From a virus, in IMG/VR virus record IMGVR_UViG_3300035670_000437, positions 1 to 43,615 of that record: a stretch of DNA of 43,615 nt; one strand, written 5' to 3'. A program made the translations under genes and the position numbers. Numbering within the stretch: the stretch's first letter is position 1; each line of letters begins with the position of its first letter. Positions 31,397 through 39,281 of the stretch are shown one piece after another. A model generated the notes under the pieces. The model saw only the letters and a program-made list of their open reading frames with translations. It was not told where the DNA came from and did not search any database.

Positions 31397-32413
31397 TCAC
31401 TCGCCTCCTAAGGCGACTTTAATCGCTTTGTCGCCCAATGCTTCGGTACGTATCGACTTAATTTCGTCTAAAGCCTCTCTGACGACACGCTTCTTCCAGT
31501 CCGGCAAATAACTGTCTTCCATCGAGTGAACCTCGTCCTCTAACTCGTCTAATTCTTCGCTAGATAAGTCTAGCGCGCATGCTCGCTTGTATCCGTTGAA
31601 TCGCCATCCTTCTAGGTCGAGTTTCGGAGGATCATTCTCTTTAACTCTGCGAACAATATCCGCTAAATAATCGAATACTTTAGCGCGCATCTCGTCGGTA
31701 ATATTGATTTCGAAGGCGCGAATATCCGGAGTCTTAGCGAGTTCCTCCTCGGTAGCAAACCACTTCTTCTTCGATGTGTTGACGTATAGAATGATGTAGC
31801 GGTCGATACCGTACATCTCTCCGTAGCTGACAACTTGGTCGATATGCTTTTGGTTCGCTTCTTTCATCGAACCGTATGACGTCTTAGAAGGCGTTTCTTG
31901 CTTCGACTTAATCTCTAATCCAATTTTCTCTCCGGTCTTAGTGTCGAATAAGATTCCGTCACATGTTCCTGTAATATAAAAAGATTGTCCGTTCCAATCG
32001 ACTCTGTGCGATTTAAAAACGAAATTTTCAAACGCTGGCCGTCCGTCTTGTACTCCGACAACAAAGCGAGGTTTCTTTCCGGTAAACTTTTCGTAATGAC
32101 GCTCAGCGAGAAGTAATTCCCGCTGAATAACGTCACCTACCGCTGTTCCTAACGCCGTCCACCGTCGTTGATGCGGTAGAGGGCGTTGGTTGTCGCGTTT
32201 CTTTCGTTTAGCCTTCACGTAAAGCTCTCTTGCGCCATTACCCGCCGAGCTAGGCGAGAAATAAGGCAAGTCCCACCGAAAGTCTTTTTTTTCTTTGAGA
32301 ACTTCCGAATAGGATTTATGCAGCCACGCGTCTAGGTCGTCGTCATATGGTTCGGAATAGCTGTGAAACTCGTTTAGATAATCGATAAATTCATCTGCGA
32401 TTGTTTTCGTCAA
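31397..32413 (-). CDS. PD-(D/E)XK nuclease, RecB/Cas4-like
   Basis: 338 residues. The core shows GTCDGIL (D152), GLEIKSK (E167-x-K169) and the downstream HIDQVVSYGEMYG helix with Gln193 and Tyr197, the arrangement of RecB/YqaJ/Cas4-type nucleases. It probably acts as recombination exonuclease or processes replicative DNA along with the RuvC-like enzyme. No Cys cluster for an iron-sulphur site is obvious. TTG start at 32413 with GGAGGAG just upstream. Confidence 0.85.
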   Translation of the reverse strand: MTKTIADEFIDYLNEFHSYSEPYDDDLDAWLHKSYSEVLKEKKDFRWDLPYFSPSSAGNGARELYVKAKRKKRDNQRPLPHQRRWTALGTAVGDVIQRELLLAERHYEKFTGKKPRFVVGVQDGRPAFENFVFKSHRVDWNGQSFYITGTCDGILFDTKTGEKIGLEIKSKQETPSKTSYGSMKEANQKHIDQVVSYGEMYGIDRYIILYVNTSKKKWFATEEELAKTPDIRAFEINITDEMRAKVFDYLADIVRRVKENDPPKLDLEGWRFNGYKRACALDLSSEELDELEDEVHSMEDSYLPDWKKRVVREALDEIKSIRTEALGDKAIKVALGGE

Positions 32414-32424
32414 ATAATCTCCTC

Positions 32425-33213
32425 CTATACGTCTTTTCTATCGTAATGCTTTGCGATAAGTTTTACGTTTGATTCCGTAAACACCTCGAACTCTCCGTTG
32501 TCAAGTAATGCTGAAACCAATACATCATCAGATGTTTCAACCGCCTCAACAACGCCAATAGTTCCGACAGGGTGTCCCCACGAATCTTCCGTAACTTGCA
32601 CAATGTCACCTACTTCGATGGTGTGTTCGGCTTCAGGCGGAGTTGGTTCCGCTAAGGGTACGTTAATGACCTCGAATTGTTTTGTTCCCAACCATCCACC
32701 GTCAGTTTTGTTGTAAGCCTTTCCGAGACCACAATCGTCATTACTGGTATTGCGACTTACTATTGTATACACGTTCTTCGAAAACTTAGACTTAATCGTC
32801 GTGCCTGCTGGCAAGTCCGCATCTTCATCGAATAACTCTAGTTCCGAAGGATGCGCCGACCAAAACTTTTGGTTTTCGAAAGTTACGCTAATTTTGTCGG
32901 GGAATACCTTATTGACTACGCCAACATCTCCGCTTTTAACAACCGACCACCCAAACTGCGAGTCTTCCGTAGTAGGGACGATGACCCTCACCTTGTCGCC
33001 AACCTTAAACGGAAGTTCTTCGACAGATTCTTCGGCAAGTTCTGCGACAGCTTCTTCTTCATCTTCGTCCAAAATCGCGTCGATAAGGCTTCGCGCAATC
33101 TCAAATCCGCTAACTTCCTTAGGTTCCTCCGACTTATTTTCGAGAATCTCCGATAACTTGACGAACTCCTCTACGCTTAATTCCGTTTGTACTCCGTTAA
33201 TTTCCATTTTCAC
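32425..33213 (-). CDS. Hypothetical protein with SH3/KOW-like repeats
   Basis: 262 residues. After an acidic helical N-terminal third (EDEEEAVAELAEESVEEL) come two or three small beta domains that each start like VGDKVRVI or VGDIVQVTED and include GDVGVVNKVF and GTIGVVEAVE, a KOW/SH3-like pattern found in proteins that bind RNA, DNA or polymerase. The first gene after the promoter at 33244-33272, GTG start with AGGAGG 8 bases upstream. Role unknown, but its strong promoter suggests an abundant early protein. Confidence 0.72.
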   Translation of the reverse strand: MKMEINGVQTELSVEEFVKLSEILENKSEEPKEVSGFEIARSLIDAILDEDEEEAVAELAEESVEELPFKVGDKVRVIVPTTEDSQFGWSVVKSGDVGVVNKVFPDKISVTFENQKFWSAHPSELELFDEDADLPAGTTIKSKFSKNVYTIVSRNTSNDDCGLGKAYNKTDGGWLGTKQFEVINVPLAEPTPPEAEHTIEVGDIVQVTEDSWGHPVGTIGVVEAVETSDDVLVSALLDNGEFEVFTESNVKLIAKHYDRKDV

Positions 33214-33243
33214 AAATAACGCCTCCTAATAGTTTATAATTCG

Positions 33244-33272
33244 ATTATATACGACATAATGTCAGATGTCAA
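33244..33272 (-). promoter_or_regulatory. Consensus sigma-A promoter with a palindrome in the spacer
   Basis: Minus strand TTGACA (33267-33272), 17-base spacer, TATAAT (33244-33249). The spacer holds GACATTATGTC, a perfect palindrome around one base, well placed for a repressor. It overlaps the polymerase stop and drives the gene starting at 33213 with a leader of about 24 bases. Confidence 0.9.
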
Positions 33273-35443
33273 CCGCTAACTTGCGAAAACCATTCTTCGA
33301 GAGAAATTCCGTCTCCCCATCGTTTAAACACTTCGAGGTCGGTTCCGTTATCTACACCGTCAAACTTGTACGTATTAACCATAACATCCGCAATATCTTG
33401 CGCATCTTGTTCGGTAAAATCCTCCGGTACTTCCCACACTAATTCATCGTATATACTTAGCACTACCGCCCAGCCTTCTCGTGATTGGCATAGCTTATCA
33501 GCGGCAAGCATCGTATTCTTCATCTGTATACCGCTACTTCCTTGCACCTCTGCGTTCGGTCCTTGACGCAAAGCTCGGCTTATTGAACCGTTCTTCTTGC
33601 GTTGTTCCTCGTATTTAGGGTCGAAGTATTTTCCGTAAGGTATCTTCGCCTTACTCCATTGAGCTTCGGGAAGTCTGCGTTTTCTTTGCTTTTTATGAAG
33701 CCATACGAATCCGTATTTTATCGCATGTTCTTGAGAACCGTCAATCCACGCCTTTAATTTCGGCATACTTTCGAATATTTGATCCTGTAAGTCTAACGCC
33801 TCTTGCTTATTAACTTGTAGCATATCGGCTAATGTCTGCGGACCCATACCGTAAAGTGTCGCCAACCATACGACCTTAAATTGCTTACGTTCTTTTGTGT
33901 CGGAACCGTCTGCGTTTTTATACACTTCCTCGTAAGGTCTATCGTAGAAGTTAGCCGCCATCATAGCGTAAGGATCACGGTTATGTTCGAAAGCATCAAT
34001 CAAGACCTGTTCTTTCGATAATGACGCTACACATCGAATCTCTTGCGCTTTAAAGTCGGCACCTATCCATACCTTTCCTTTAGGCGGGACATACATCTTT
34101 CTAGCCTCCGGACTTTGGTTAAGCAGGTTAGTACCGGAACCTCCGGAGCTATATCGACCAGTCTTAGTTCCGTTAGGGTTTAGTTGAGCGTGTAGCTTGC
34201 CGGTCTTTTCGTTTATCAGCTTAGGAATCGCCTTTACATATGTCGAATTAAGCTTCATATCCGCCTTATATTCGAGCAACTCCGCCACTACCGGAAACTC
34301 TTTCGCTAATGGTTTAAGTACCTTCTTAGCATCCGTAGACGCTAGTGTGCGTCCTGTATGCGCCTCTAACGCCTCTTTAAGCTGTGGCGGTGAGTTAAGG
34401 TTGATGTCGCCTAAAACGGCTGTAATCGCCTTATAACGCTCCTCTAGTTGCTTGTCTAACCGCTTACCGTATTCTTCGGCAAATTCGAGGTCAATATCGA
34501 AACCTTTCTTTTCCATACGGAAGGTAAGGTCGATAATCGGAACCTCTACGGTTTCAAAGTATCGAAGCATCTCCGGCATCTTCGACATATGTTTTCGTTG
34601 GAATTTATATAATTCCCACGTCACATATCCGTCCTTAGCTGCGTACGCCAATGCGGTAGTCAAATCGCTAACCTCGTGAAATCCGATATTACCGAATAAG
34701 TCACCGTAAGTATATGATTCTATTCCGAGATATTTCGTAACTAATCGCTTCAGTGCGAAACTGTCTTCGTTTTCATTCAGTAGTTTCTGCGCTTCTTGCG
34801 TATCCCATACGAGATTTGTTAGCGTAATACCTTCTCGGTCGAGCATGTGAATATCGAATCGGGCATTTGCTGCAATCTTACCAATACTCTCGTCCTCATA
34901 TAACGGCGTCAACACGCTGTTTACGTAATCATGGTCGAGCTGTTCTTCGGTAGTATCGTGCTTAGTCGGAATATAGTAATGCTTATCGATACTAGGCGCT
35001 GATAATACGTGTCCTACGATATAGTCCGACCATACATCGGTTCCTGTCGATTCAACGTCAAATACGATGATAGGTTCGGAAGTAAGCGTTTCGACAGCGT
35101 TAGCCAACGCTTCTTCCGTCTGTATTAATTCGTAATTGTCTGTTAAGCTGCCGACCATTTCTTGAAGCAGTCGCTCCCTTTCGACTTCCTTTAGTCGCAA
35201 GTGTAGGCGCTTGACTTCCGCCTTAGTCAACTTCTTCGTCATCGTTTCTCTGCCGATAAGTCCGTTTTGTAGCGCAAGAATAACGTCTTTAATTCGCTGT
35301 TCATCCGGACCACTGTTCTTCATCGCCATAAGGCGGGTATAGGCGTCTTCTAATGTTTCGCCCACACCGGCATCCTTACGCTTGTTTACGACGTCTTTAA
35401 GGCGTGAATTATCATCTGAGTTAAGTTCGATTTTAATCGTCAT
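33269..35443 (-). CDS. polA: DNA polymerase I (family A) with 3'-5' exonuclease
   Basis: 724 residues. After a helical N-terminal region of about 110 residues comes an exonuclease domain (IVFDVESTG, D129/E131). The polymerase domain has motif A GADFKAQEIR (D463), motif B RKQFKVVWLATLYG (R519-G532) and motif C SIYDELVWE (YDE 665-667, where many relatives have HDE). It is the phage replicative polymerase, next to helicase, primase and nucleases. There is no 5' flap-nuclease domain. It overlaps the upstream 53-residue gene by 11 bases. Confidence 0.96.
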   Translation of the reverse strand: MTIKIELNSDDNSRLKDVVNKRKDAGVGETLEDAYTRLMAMKNSGPDEQRIKDVILALQNGLIGRETMTKKLTKAEVKRLHLRLKEVERERLLQEMVGSLTDNYELIQTEEALANAVETLTSEPIIVFDVESTGTDVWSDYIVGHVLSAPSIDKHYYIPTKHDTTEEQLDHDYVNSVLTPLYEDESIGKIAANARFDIHMLDREGITLTNLVWDTQEAQKLLNENEDSFALKRLVTKYLGIESYTYGDLFGNIGFHEVSDLTTALAYAAKDGYVTWELYKFQRKHMSKMPEMLRYFETVEVPIIDLTFRMEKKGFDIDLEFAEEYGKRLDKQLEERYKAITAVLGDINLNSPPQLKEALEAHTGRTLASTDAKKVLKPLAKEFPVVAELLEYKADMKLNSTYVKAIPKLINEKTGKLHAQLNPNGTKTGRYSSGGSGTNLLNQSPEARKMYVPPKGKVWIGADFKAQEIRCVASLSKEQVLIDAFEHNRDPYAMMAANFYDRPYEEVYKNADGSDTKERKQFKVVWLATLYGMGPQTLADMLQVNKQEALDLQDQIFESMPKLKAWIDGSQEHAIKYGFVWLHKKQRKRRLPEAQWSKAKIPYGKYFDPKYEEQRKKNGSISRALRQGPNAEVQGSSGIQMKNTMLAADKLCQSREGWAVVLSIYDELVWEVPEDFTEQDAQDIADVMVNTYKFDGVDNGTDLEVFKRWGDGISLEEWFSQVSG

Positions 35444-35594
35444 CGTCCGCCTCCTCTAATTGCCATAATTCGTAATCATCCGCATAATTAAGTGATCCAT
35501 CCGTTCCTACGAAAGTTTCGCCTAATGCGATGAATACGGTCTTAATGTCGCCTGTTGCTTTCTGTAATACGATGTCATTCGCTTGTAATGTCAT
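35433..35594 (-). CDS. Small 53-residue protein upstream of the polymerase
   Basis: I read this by hand. It starts MTLQANDIVLQKATG and ends with the acidic LEEADDDD. GGAGGTGA, a complete anti-16S match, lies 6 bases before the ATG at 35594. It overlaps the polymerase start (ATGACGATTAA) and the end of the previous gene, so it closes a gap precisely. Beta-hairpin plus acidic tail composition; possibly a polymerase cofactor, but that is inference from position only. Confidence 0.72.
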   Translation of the reverse strand: MTLQANDIVLQKATGDIKTVFIALGETFVGTDGSLNYADDYELWQLEEADDDD

Positions 35595-35979
35595 GCGCTA
35601 TCACCTCCGGTATTACGACTTCTTCGTCGCCACTCAGTCGAAGTGTGCGCCACCTTGCCTTCGCCTCTCCTACGTTAGCTGCGGTATATTCCGTTTGTTC
35701 GGTATTATCGACAAGGAATAGGTGTGTGCCGTAGATACATGCGATATACTCCACCTCGTCTCTCGAATAAGGCTTACCGTTAGCTTTAGCGCCTTTAACG
35801 ACAAGTCTTCCGTTCATATCTCTACGGACTTTCATCGTCTTTACTTGGATTTTCTTCATTTTATTGTCGATAGGGTCGGTAGCAACGAGGTCGTAAGCCT
35901 CGACTGCCACCGGAATATTGACGTCCCAACCATTCGCCATCAATATAGCCACCGCTAATTGCTCGGATATTGACCCCAC
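35575..35979 (-). CDS. PD-(D/E)XK-type endonuclease-like protein
   Basis: 134 residues from the GTG at 35979. A SEQLAVAILMANGWDVNIPV helix and strand, then AYDLVATD and KKIQVKTMKVRR give the E...D...(E/Q)xK arrangement of the PDDEXK_5-type endonucleases (Holliday or group I intron-linked nucleases). The GTG has no SD. Seven codons earlier in the same frame an ATA at 36000 lies 8 bases after AGGAGG (see findings), which would complete the first helix. It lies between SSB and polymerase genes. Confidence 0.75.
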   Translation of the reverse strand: MGSISEQLAVAILMANGWDVNIPVAVEAYDLVATDPIDNKMKKIQVKTMKVRRDMNGRLVVKGAKANGKPYSRDEVEYIACIYGTHLFLVDNTEQTEYTAANVGEAKARWRTLRLSGDEEVVIPEVIAHDITSE

Positions 35980-36012
35980 GACTGCGGTTTCGTGAGCTAT
36001 ATCAATCGCCTC

Positions 36013-36819
36013 CTAGAATTGACTTGTCGGGTCATCTTCTGTATTTTCGTCACCTAACGGAACATCTTCGTCATTAATCGTTGGTTCTGACGCTGTTGGC
36101 GTGTCATAACCGATAAGGCTTACGTCAAATCCTGCTTGGATTAGCGACTTAACCATCTCGTCCTCATCCGCCTCATACAGTAAGCCTTCGAATAACTTGC
36201 GGTCAAACTCTTTCGGAGCCTTGTCGAAGTTAGCCCGTTGCTTATCCGTTAAATCTTCGTCCATATCGATAATTGGCGTCAAGCTCACTTTTGTTGACGT
36301 AGACTGTCCTGTCTTCGATAGCTCGAACGCGAGCTTGTCGAGTTTCTTTCCGTACTTTTCGATAGCTTCGTTAACAGCTTTCGCTTGGTTCTTAGTTAGA
36401 TCAACAATAATCTCTTTCCCTTGATCTAAGTCGAAGAATCCAAATGCAAACTTTTGCGCAGGTTTATATTTGTACGCTTCTTGCGAGTGTTTATCTTGGA
36501 ACTCTTTCGATAAGTCTTGGTGATATTTCCACGCCTTATCCCACGGAGTTAAGTTATCTACCGGATAACCTTTCGCTGATTTCTTCGAAGGATTCTTCGC
36601 TACGAACGAATTAACCTTCTTAAAGATTCCGTAATTAAAATACGAAATGAAGTCGCCCATAACCTTTTTCTTACCATCAATTTCGTAGTGAATACCGATA
36701 ACCTTGACGGTGTATGTAGTACCCGATTTTAGCGGTGAGAACTCCATGCCTCCGCCTTGATCTTCGTCACCTCCGTTTAATGCTGCTAATGCGTCCAAAC
36801 CGTAAGTAATTTCGCTCAT
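36013..36819 (-). CDS. Putative single-stranded DNA-binding protein
   Basis: 268 residues. The layout is SSB-like: a beta-rich core (residues 20-140, SGTTYTVKVIGIHYEI, VMGDFISYFNYGIFKKVN, basic NPSKKSAKGYP), then a middle helical part and a strongly acidic C-terminal tail (DEDVPLGDENTEDDP) ending in SQF. Such tails recruit partner proteins. It lies just upstream of the nuclease and polymerase genes and has AAAGGAG before the ATG. I rely on layout and context; no zinc motif like that of T4 gp32 is present. Confidence 0.6.
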   Translation of the reverse strand: MSEITYGLDALAALNGGDEDQGGGMEFSPLKSGTTYTVKVIGIHYEIDGKKKVMGDFISYFNYGIFKKVNSFVAKNPSKKSAKGYPVDNLTPWDKAWKYHQDLSKEFQDKHSQEAYKYKPAQKFAFGFFDLDQGKEIIVDLTKNQAKAVNEAIEKYGKKLDKLAFELSKTGQSTSTKVSLTPIIDMDEDLTDKQRANFDKAPKEFDRKLFEGLLYEADEDEMVKSLIQAGFDVSLIGYDTPTASEPTINDEDVPLGDENTEDDPTSQF

Positions 36820-36924
36820 TCTATCGTCTCCTTTAATTATATTCCAGTACCGCTTTGCAATACCGGTTTAGGCTGTATGCCTACGCGACAGTCCTCGTAA
36901 GGGCTGCCGAGTAGACAGGCGATA

Positions 36925-37389
36925 TTATTCGCCCACTACGTTCTTCAACGCCACGTCTAGTCGATGTAATTTATCGGCAATCCGTTGTCTTTCATCTAGT
37001 GCCTCTGTCACTCGCTTAGATAGTTTCTCGACAATCTTCGGATTCTTCGCTTTGAACATCGCCAACTCTACTTCACAACGAAATATTTCTGCTTTACGAA
37101 GCTCTCGGTTTAACTCCGTCTTTAACTTCGTGTACTCTTTCGTAATCTTGTCGTTAAACAACCGCGTGTACTCGTTATTAGTTTCGGTAGGGAATACGGT
37201 CACAATCGCCTTATTGGCGCATATAACAGTCATTTCGTCCGTTTCGTATTGTACTCGCCCACCTTTGAGATTGCTTCGCTTACCTTTCGAAATAATGTCC
37301 GCAGCCCATTTTAGGGCTACCGGCATACTTGTAATGCCTACTCGCTGTCTAATTCTGTCCATCGCATGATTCGTTAATTCGTATTGCAT
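36925..37389 (-). CDS. Hypothetical protein with DUF4258-like N-terminus
   Basis: 154 residues. The first 90 show LTNHAMDRIRQRVG, then GGRVQYETDEMTVICA and IVTVFPT, reminiscent of DUF4258/RelE-superfold proteins (H-A-x-x-R-x-x-x-R). The C-terminal half is a charged coiled helix (TKLKTELNRELRKAEIFR onward). AGGAGG stands before the ATG. After its stop a 32-codon open stretch in another frame (to 36829) has no start signal, so I do not annotate it. Confidence 0.65.
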   Translation of the reverse strand: MQYELTNHAMDRIRQRVGITSMPVALKWAADIISKGKRSNLKGGRVQYETDEMTVICANKAIVTVFPTETNNEYTRLFNDKITKEYTKLKTELNRELRKAEIFRCEVELAMFKAKNPKIVEKLSKRVTEALDERQRIADKLHRLDVALKNVVGE

Positions 37390-37400
37390 TTCGTTTCCTC

Positions 37401-37589
37401 CTAGAAATATTCGTAAATTTCGCCATCTAGTTCGGAATCAAAAACGGTTGCTAACGACTTTACTTTCCGCCGTACAATTTCTGCGTGTATACCTAGCGCT
37501 CGTGCTACCGATGAGTATGTAGGCTTATCTAATTCGAGCCATTTAGCGATAACTTTCTTTTCGTCTTCAACCGCTTTTGTGTCCGCCAT
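37401..37589 (-). CDS. Small HTH protein
   Basis: 62 residues with a helix-turn-helix (PTYSSVARALGIHAEIVRRK at about 23-42), acidic ends. It may be a small transcription regulator. The promoter at 37606-37633 would start transcripts near 37599, leaving only about 10 bases before this ATG and no SD, so it may be translated from a nearly leaderless message. It ends 12 bases before the next gene. Confidence 0.65.
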   Translation of the reverse strand: MADTKAVEDEKKVIAKWLELDKPTYSSVARALGIHAEIVRRKVKSLATVFDSELDGEIYEYF

Positions 37590-37605
37590 ATCTAGCGTTA
37601 ACTCT

Positions 37606-37633
37606 ATTATACCTTTTTCTACGAGGTTGTCAA
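37606..37633 (-). promoter_or_regulatory. Sigma-A-type promoter
   Basis: Minus strand TTGACA (37628-37633), 16-base spacer, TATAAT (37606-37611). It lies in the gap between the genes ending at 37638 and beginning at 37589. Confidence 0.85.
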
Positions 37634-37637
37634 TAGA

Positions 37638-37835
37638 TTATGCCGAAAATTTTTCCGAATATCGTAATTCTTTGTCTTCGAGATCTTTCGTCAAGCACCA
37701 TGTCGTTCTTACTGCATGTTTCACGTTATTACCCTCCTTTAGTATTGCGTCAATGGCGGCTGTTGTCGCCATGTGTTCGTCTAAGGCTCCGCTTTTCATC
37801 GAATAGCCTATTAAGTATTTAAGATTAACGGTCAA
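37638..37835 (-). CDS. Hypothetical protein
   Basis: 65 residues, TTG start at 37835 with GGGAGG 8 bases upstream. Helical, neutral (LIGYSMKSGALDEHMATTAA). Not recognised. It lies in the stretch between primase and the SSB block, right before the promoter at 37.6 kb. Confidence 0.62.
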   Translation of the reverse strand: MTVNLKYLIGYSMKSGALDEHMATTAAIDAILKEGNNVKHAVRTTWCLTKDLEDKELRYSEKFSA

Positions 37836-37887
37836 GTCGCTAACCTCCCCTCATATAATACTAGAATCTCGAACTGACTTTCGCACA

Positions 37888-38103
37888 TTATAAATATAAA
37901 AAATGATTGGTCTCTTCCTTTAGAAGTATTTTCGCTAATAATATTCTATGACGACGAAGTTCTGATTTGTTGGGTAACTCTTTATTGTACTTCCAAAGTC
38001 CTGCCGAAGGATTTTCTTTTCGCCATTCATTAAAATCTTCCAAAAGATTTATTTGATTGTAAATTTCATCGAAGTGATACTGAATTATTTCTGTTATTTT
38101 CAT
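37888..38103 (-). CDS. Hypothetical protein
   Basis: 71 residues, mostly helical (IIQYHFDEIYNQINLLEDF), with GAGGAG 8 bases before the ATG. More AT-rich than its neighbours. No recognised family. A 52-base gap without a terminator separates it from the next gene. Confidence 0.62.
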   Translation of the reverse strand: MKITEIIQYHFDEIYNQINLLEDFNEWRKENPSAGLWKYNKELPNKSELRRHRILLAKILLKEETNHFLYL

Positions 38104-38115
38104 TTCTTCAACTCC

Positions 38116-39063
38116 TCATAATTTTATAGCCAACTTCTTCGGAACTATCTCGATACTCCTCAGAAACTTAACGCCTGCTTCGTTAGCATCTTTGTATTCG
38201 CCTAAATCTACCGTATGCAAGTCGACATAACCACCGATAGAATCCGCTATCTGTTCATTAAGCTTAGCGCCTGCCTTATCGTTATCTCCGCCTAATATGA
38301 CGTCGGTCACTCCGCTTTTAAGCAATAACTCTCGGTGCCTATCCGTAAAGTTAACGCCACCTACCGCTACTGCGTAGATACCAGTGGACTGCCACGTCAT
38401 AGCGTCAATAGGCGCCTCACATACGACAACTCTCGTTATCCCTCGCTTGACTATCGTATCGATTCCGTAAACAAGTTGTCGGATAGGTGCTCCTCCAATC
38501 TCGTACCAAAACGCTTTACCACGCTTCATTCGATACATAACGTTAACTACTTCGCCTTTACTGTTCCTCCACGGAATCCCTACGGAGTTTCCGTTGTCAA
38601 ATACGCCTTGTAGTTCGATGACTTTCGGATGTATGCCTCTACGAGGCAAATACGACGTGTCTAACGGCTTTCCTTCGTATGCCTTAGCGTCTACTATCCG
38701 TTGTCCTTTACGCTTGTCTAACGACGGTATATCGATGTCTATCGTCATGTCGCTAGAATAGTCGAGGTCGTATACGCTAAGCAAGTAGTCTAGCGATTCT
38801 TCATACGACTCTTGACGGAGGAAAGCGAGAAGCTTAACGATATTACCGCTTTCCCACGCAGTTTCATACGCTCCGGCATCGCTCCATGTACCGGCATAAT
38901 CTCCGTCTAGGTTAACGAAAAATGACGGAGACTTGTCGTAGCGAAACGGTGAGCTTGCGATTAGCTTACTTTCCGACCATGTGGCGTTATCCCATTCGAA
39001 CTCTCGCAACTCTGATTCGATATTAACGTCAACAGTCCGACCGTGTAACTTAATCGTTGTCAT
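38116..39063 (-). CDS. DNA primase, TOPRIM domain
   Basis: 315 residues. The first 100 residues contain the SPFRYDKSPSFFVNLDG pattern seen before the catalytic part of DnaG-type phage primases. The TOPRIM core shows VVVCEAPIDAM (E216) and VILGGDNDKAG (D260, D262). No zinc-binding Cys are present at the N-terminus and no helicase domain at the C-terminus, so it must work with the DnaB-like helicase encoded upstream. AAGGGG precedes the ATG. Confidence 0.9.
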   Translation of the reverse strand: MTTIKLHGRTVDVNIESELREFEWDNATWSESKLIASSPFRYDKSPSFFVNLDGDYAGTWSDAGAYETAWESGNIVKLLAFLRQESYEESLDYLLSVYDLDYSSDMTIDIDIPSLDKRKGQRIVDAKAYEGKPLDTSYLPRRGIHPKVIELQGVFDNGNSVGIPWRNSKGEVVNVMYRMKRGKAFWYEIGGAPIRQLVYGIDTIVKRGITRVVVCEAPIDAMTWQSTGIYAVAVGGVNFTDRHRELLLKSGVTDVILGGDNDKAGAKLNEQIADSIGGYVDLHTVDLGEYKDANEAGVKFLRSIEIVPKKLAIKL

Positions 39064-39281
39064 AGCGATACCCCTTCGAAATATAAGACAACTTCGTTCA
39101 GGTCTACGTAATGTATTCGACCATCATTTTCGGTAATGGTACAGAAGTTTTTACCGAAGTCTATCGTTAGTACCGGAAGTGTATACAAGACTTCACCTAT
39201 ATAGAACGTCGCATACATCTGCTTTTTTACCGGAGGTTCCGGTTGATTTCGTTTGAATAGTCGCTTGATCCATTTAATCAT
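39060..39281 (-). CDS. Hypothetical protein
   Basis: 73 residues: a basic amphipathic start (MIKWIKRLFKRNQPEPP) and a small beta domain (ATFYIGEVLYTLPVLTIDF). The start could attach to a membrane. It overlaps the primase by 4 bases and the methylase by 8. Not recognised. Confidence 0.63.
   Translation of the reverse strand: MIKWIKRLFKRNQPEPPVKKQMYATFYIGEVLYTLPVLTIDFGKNFCTITENDGRIHYVDLNEVVLYFEGVSL

Noticed and set aside
36820-36924. A 32-codon open stretch after the DUF4258-like gene that looks protein-like
   Set aside because: No start codon with a ribosome binding site, and an upstream TAG blocks continuation from the gene; possibly a remnant, but not supportable.
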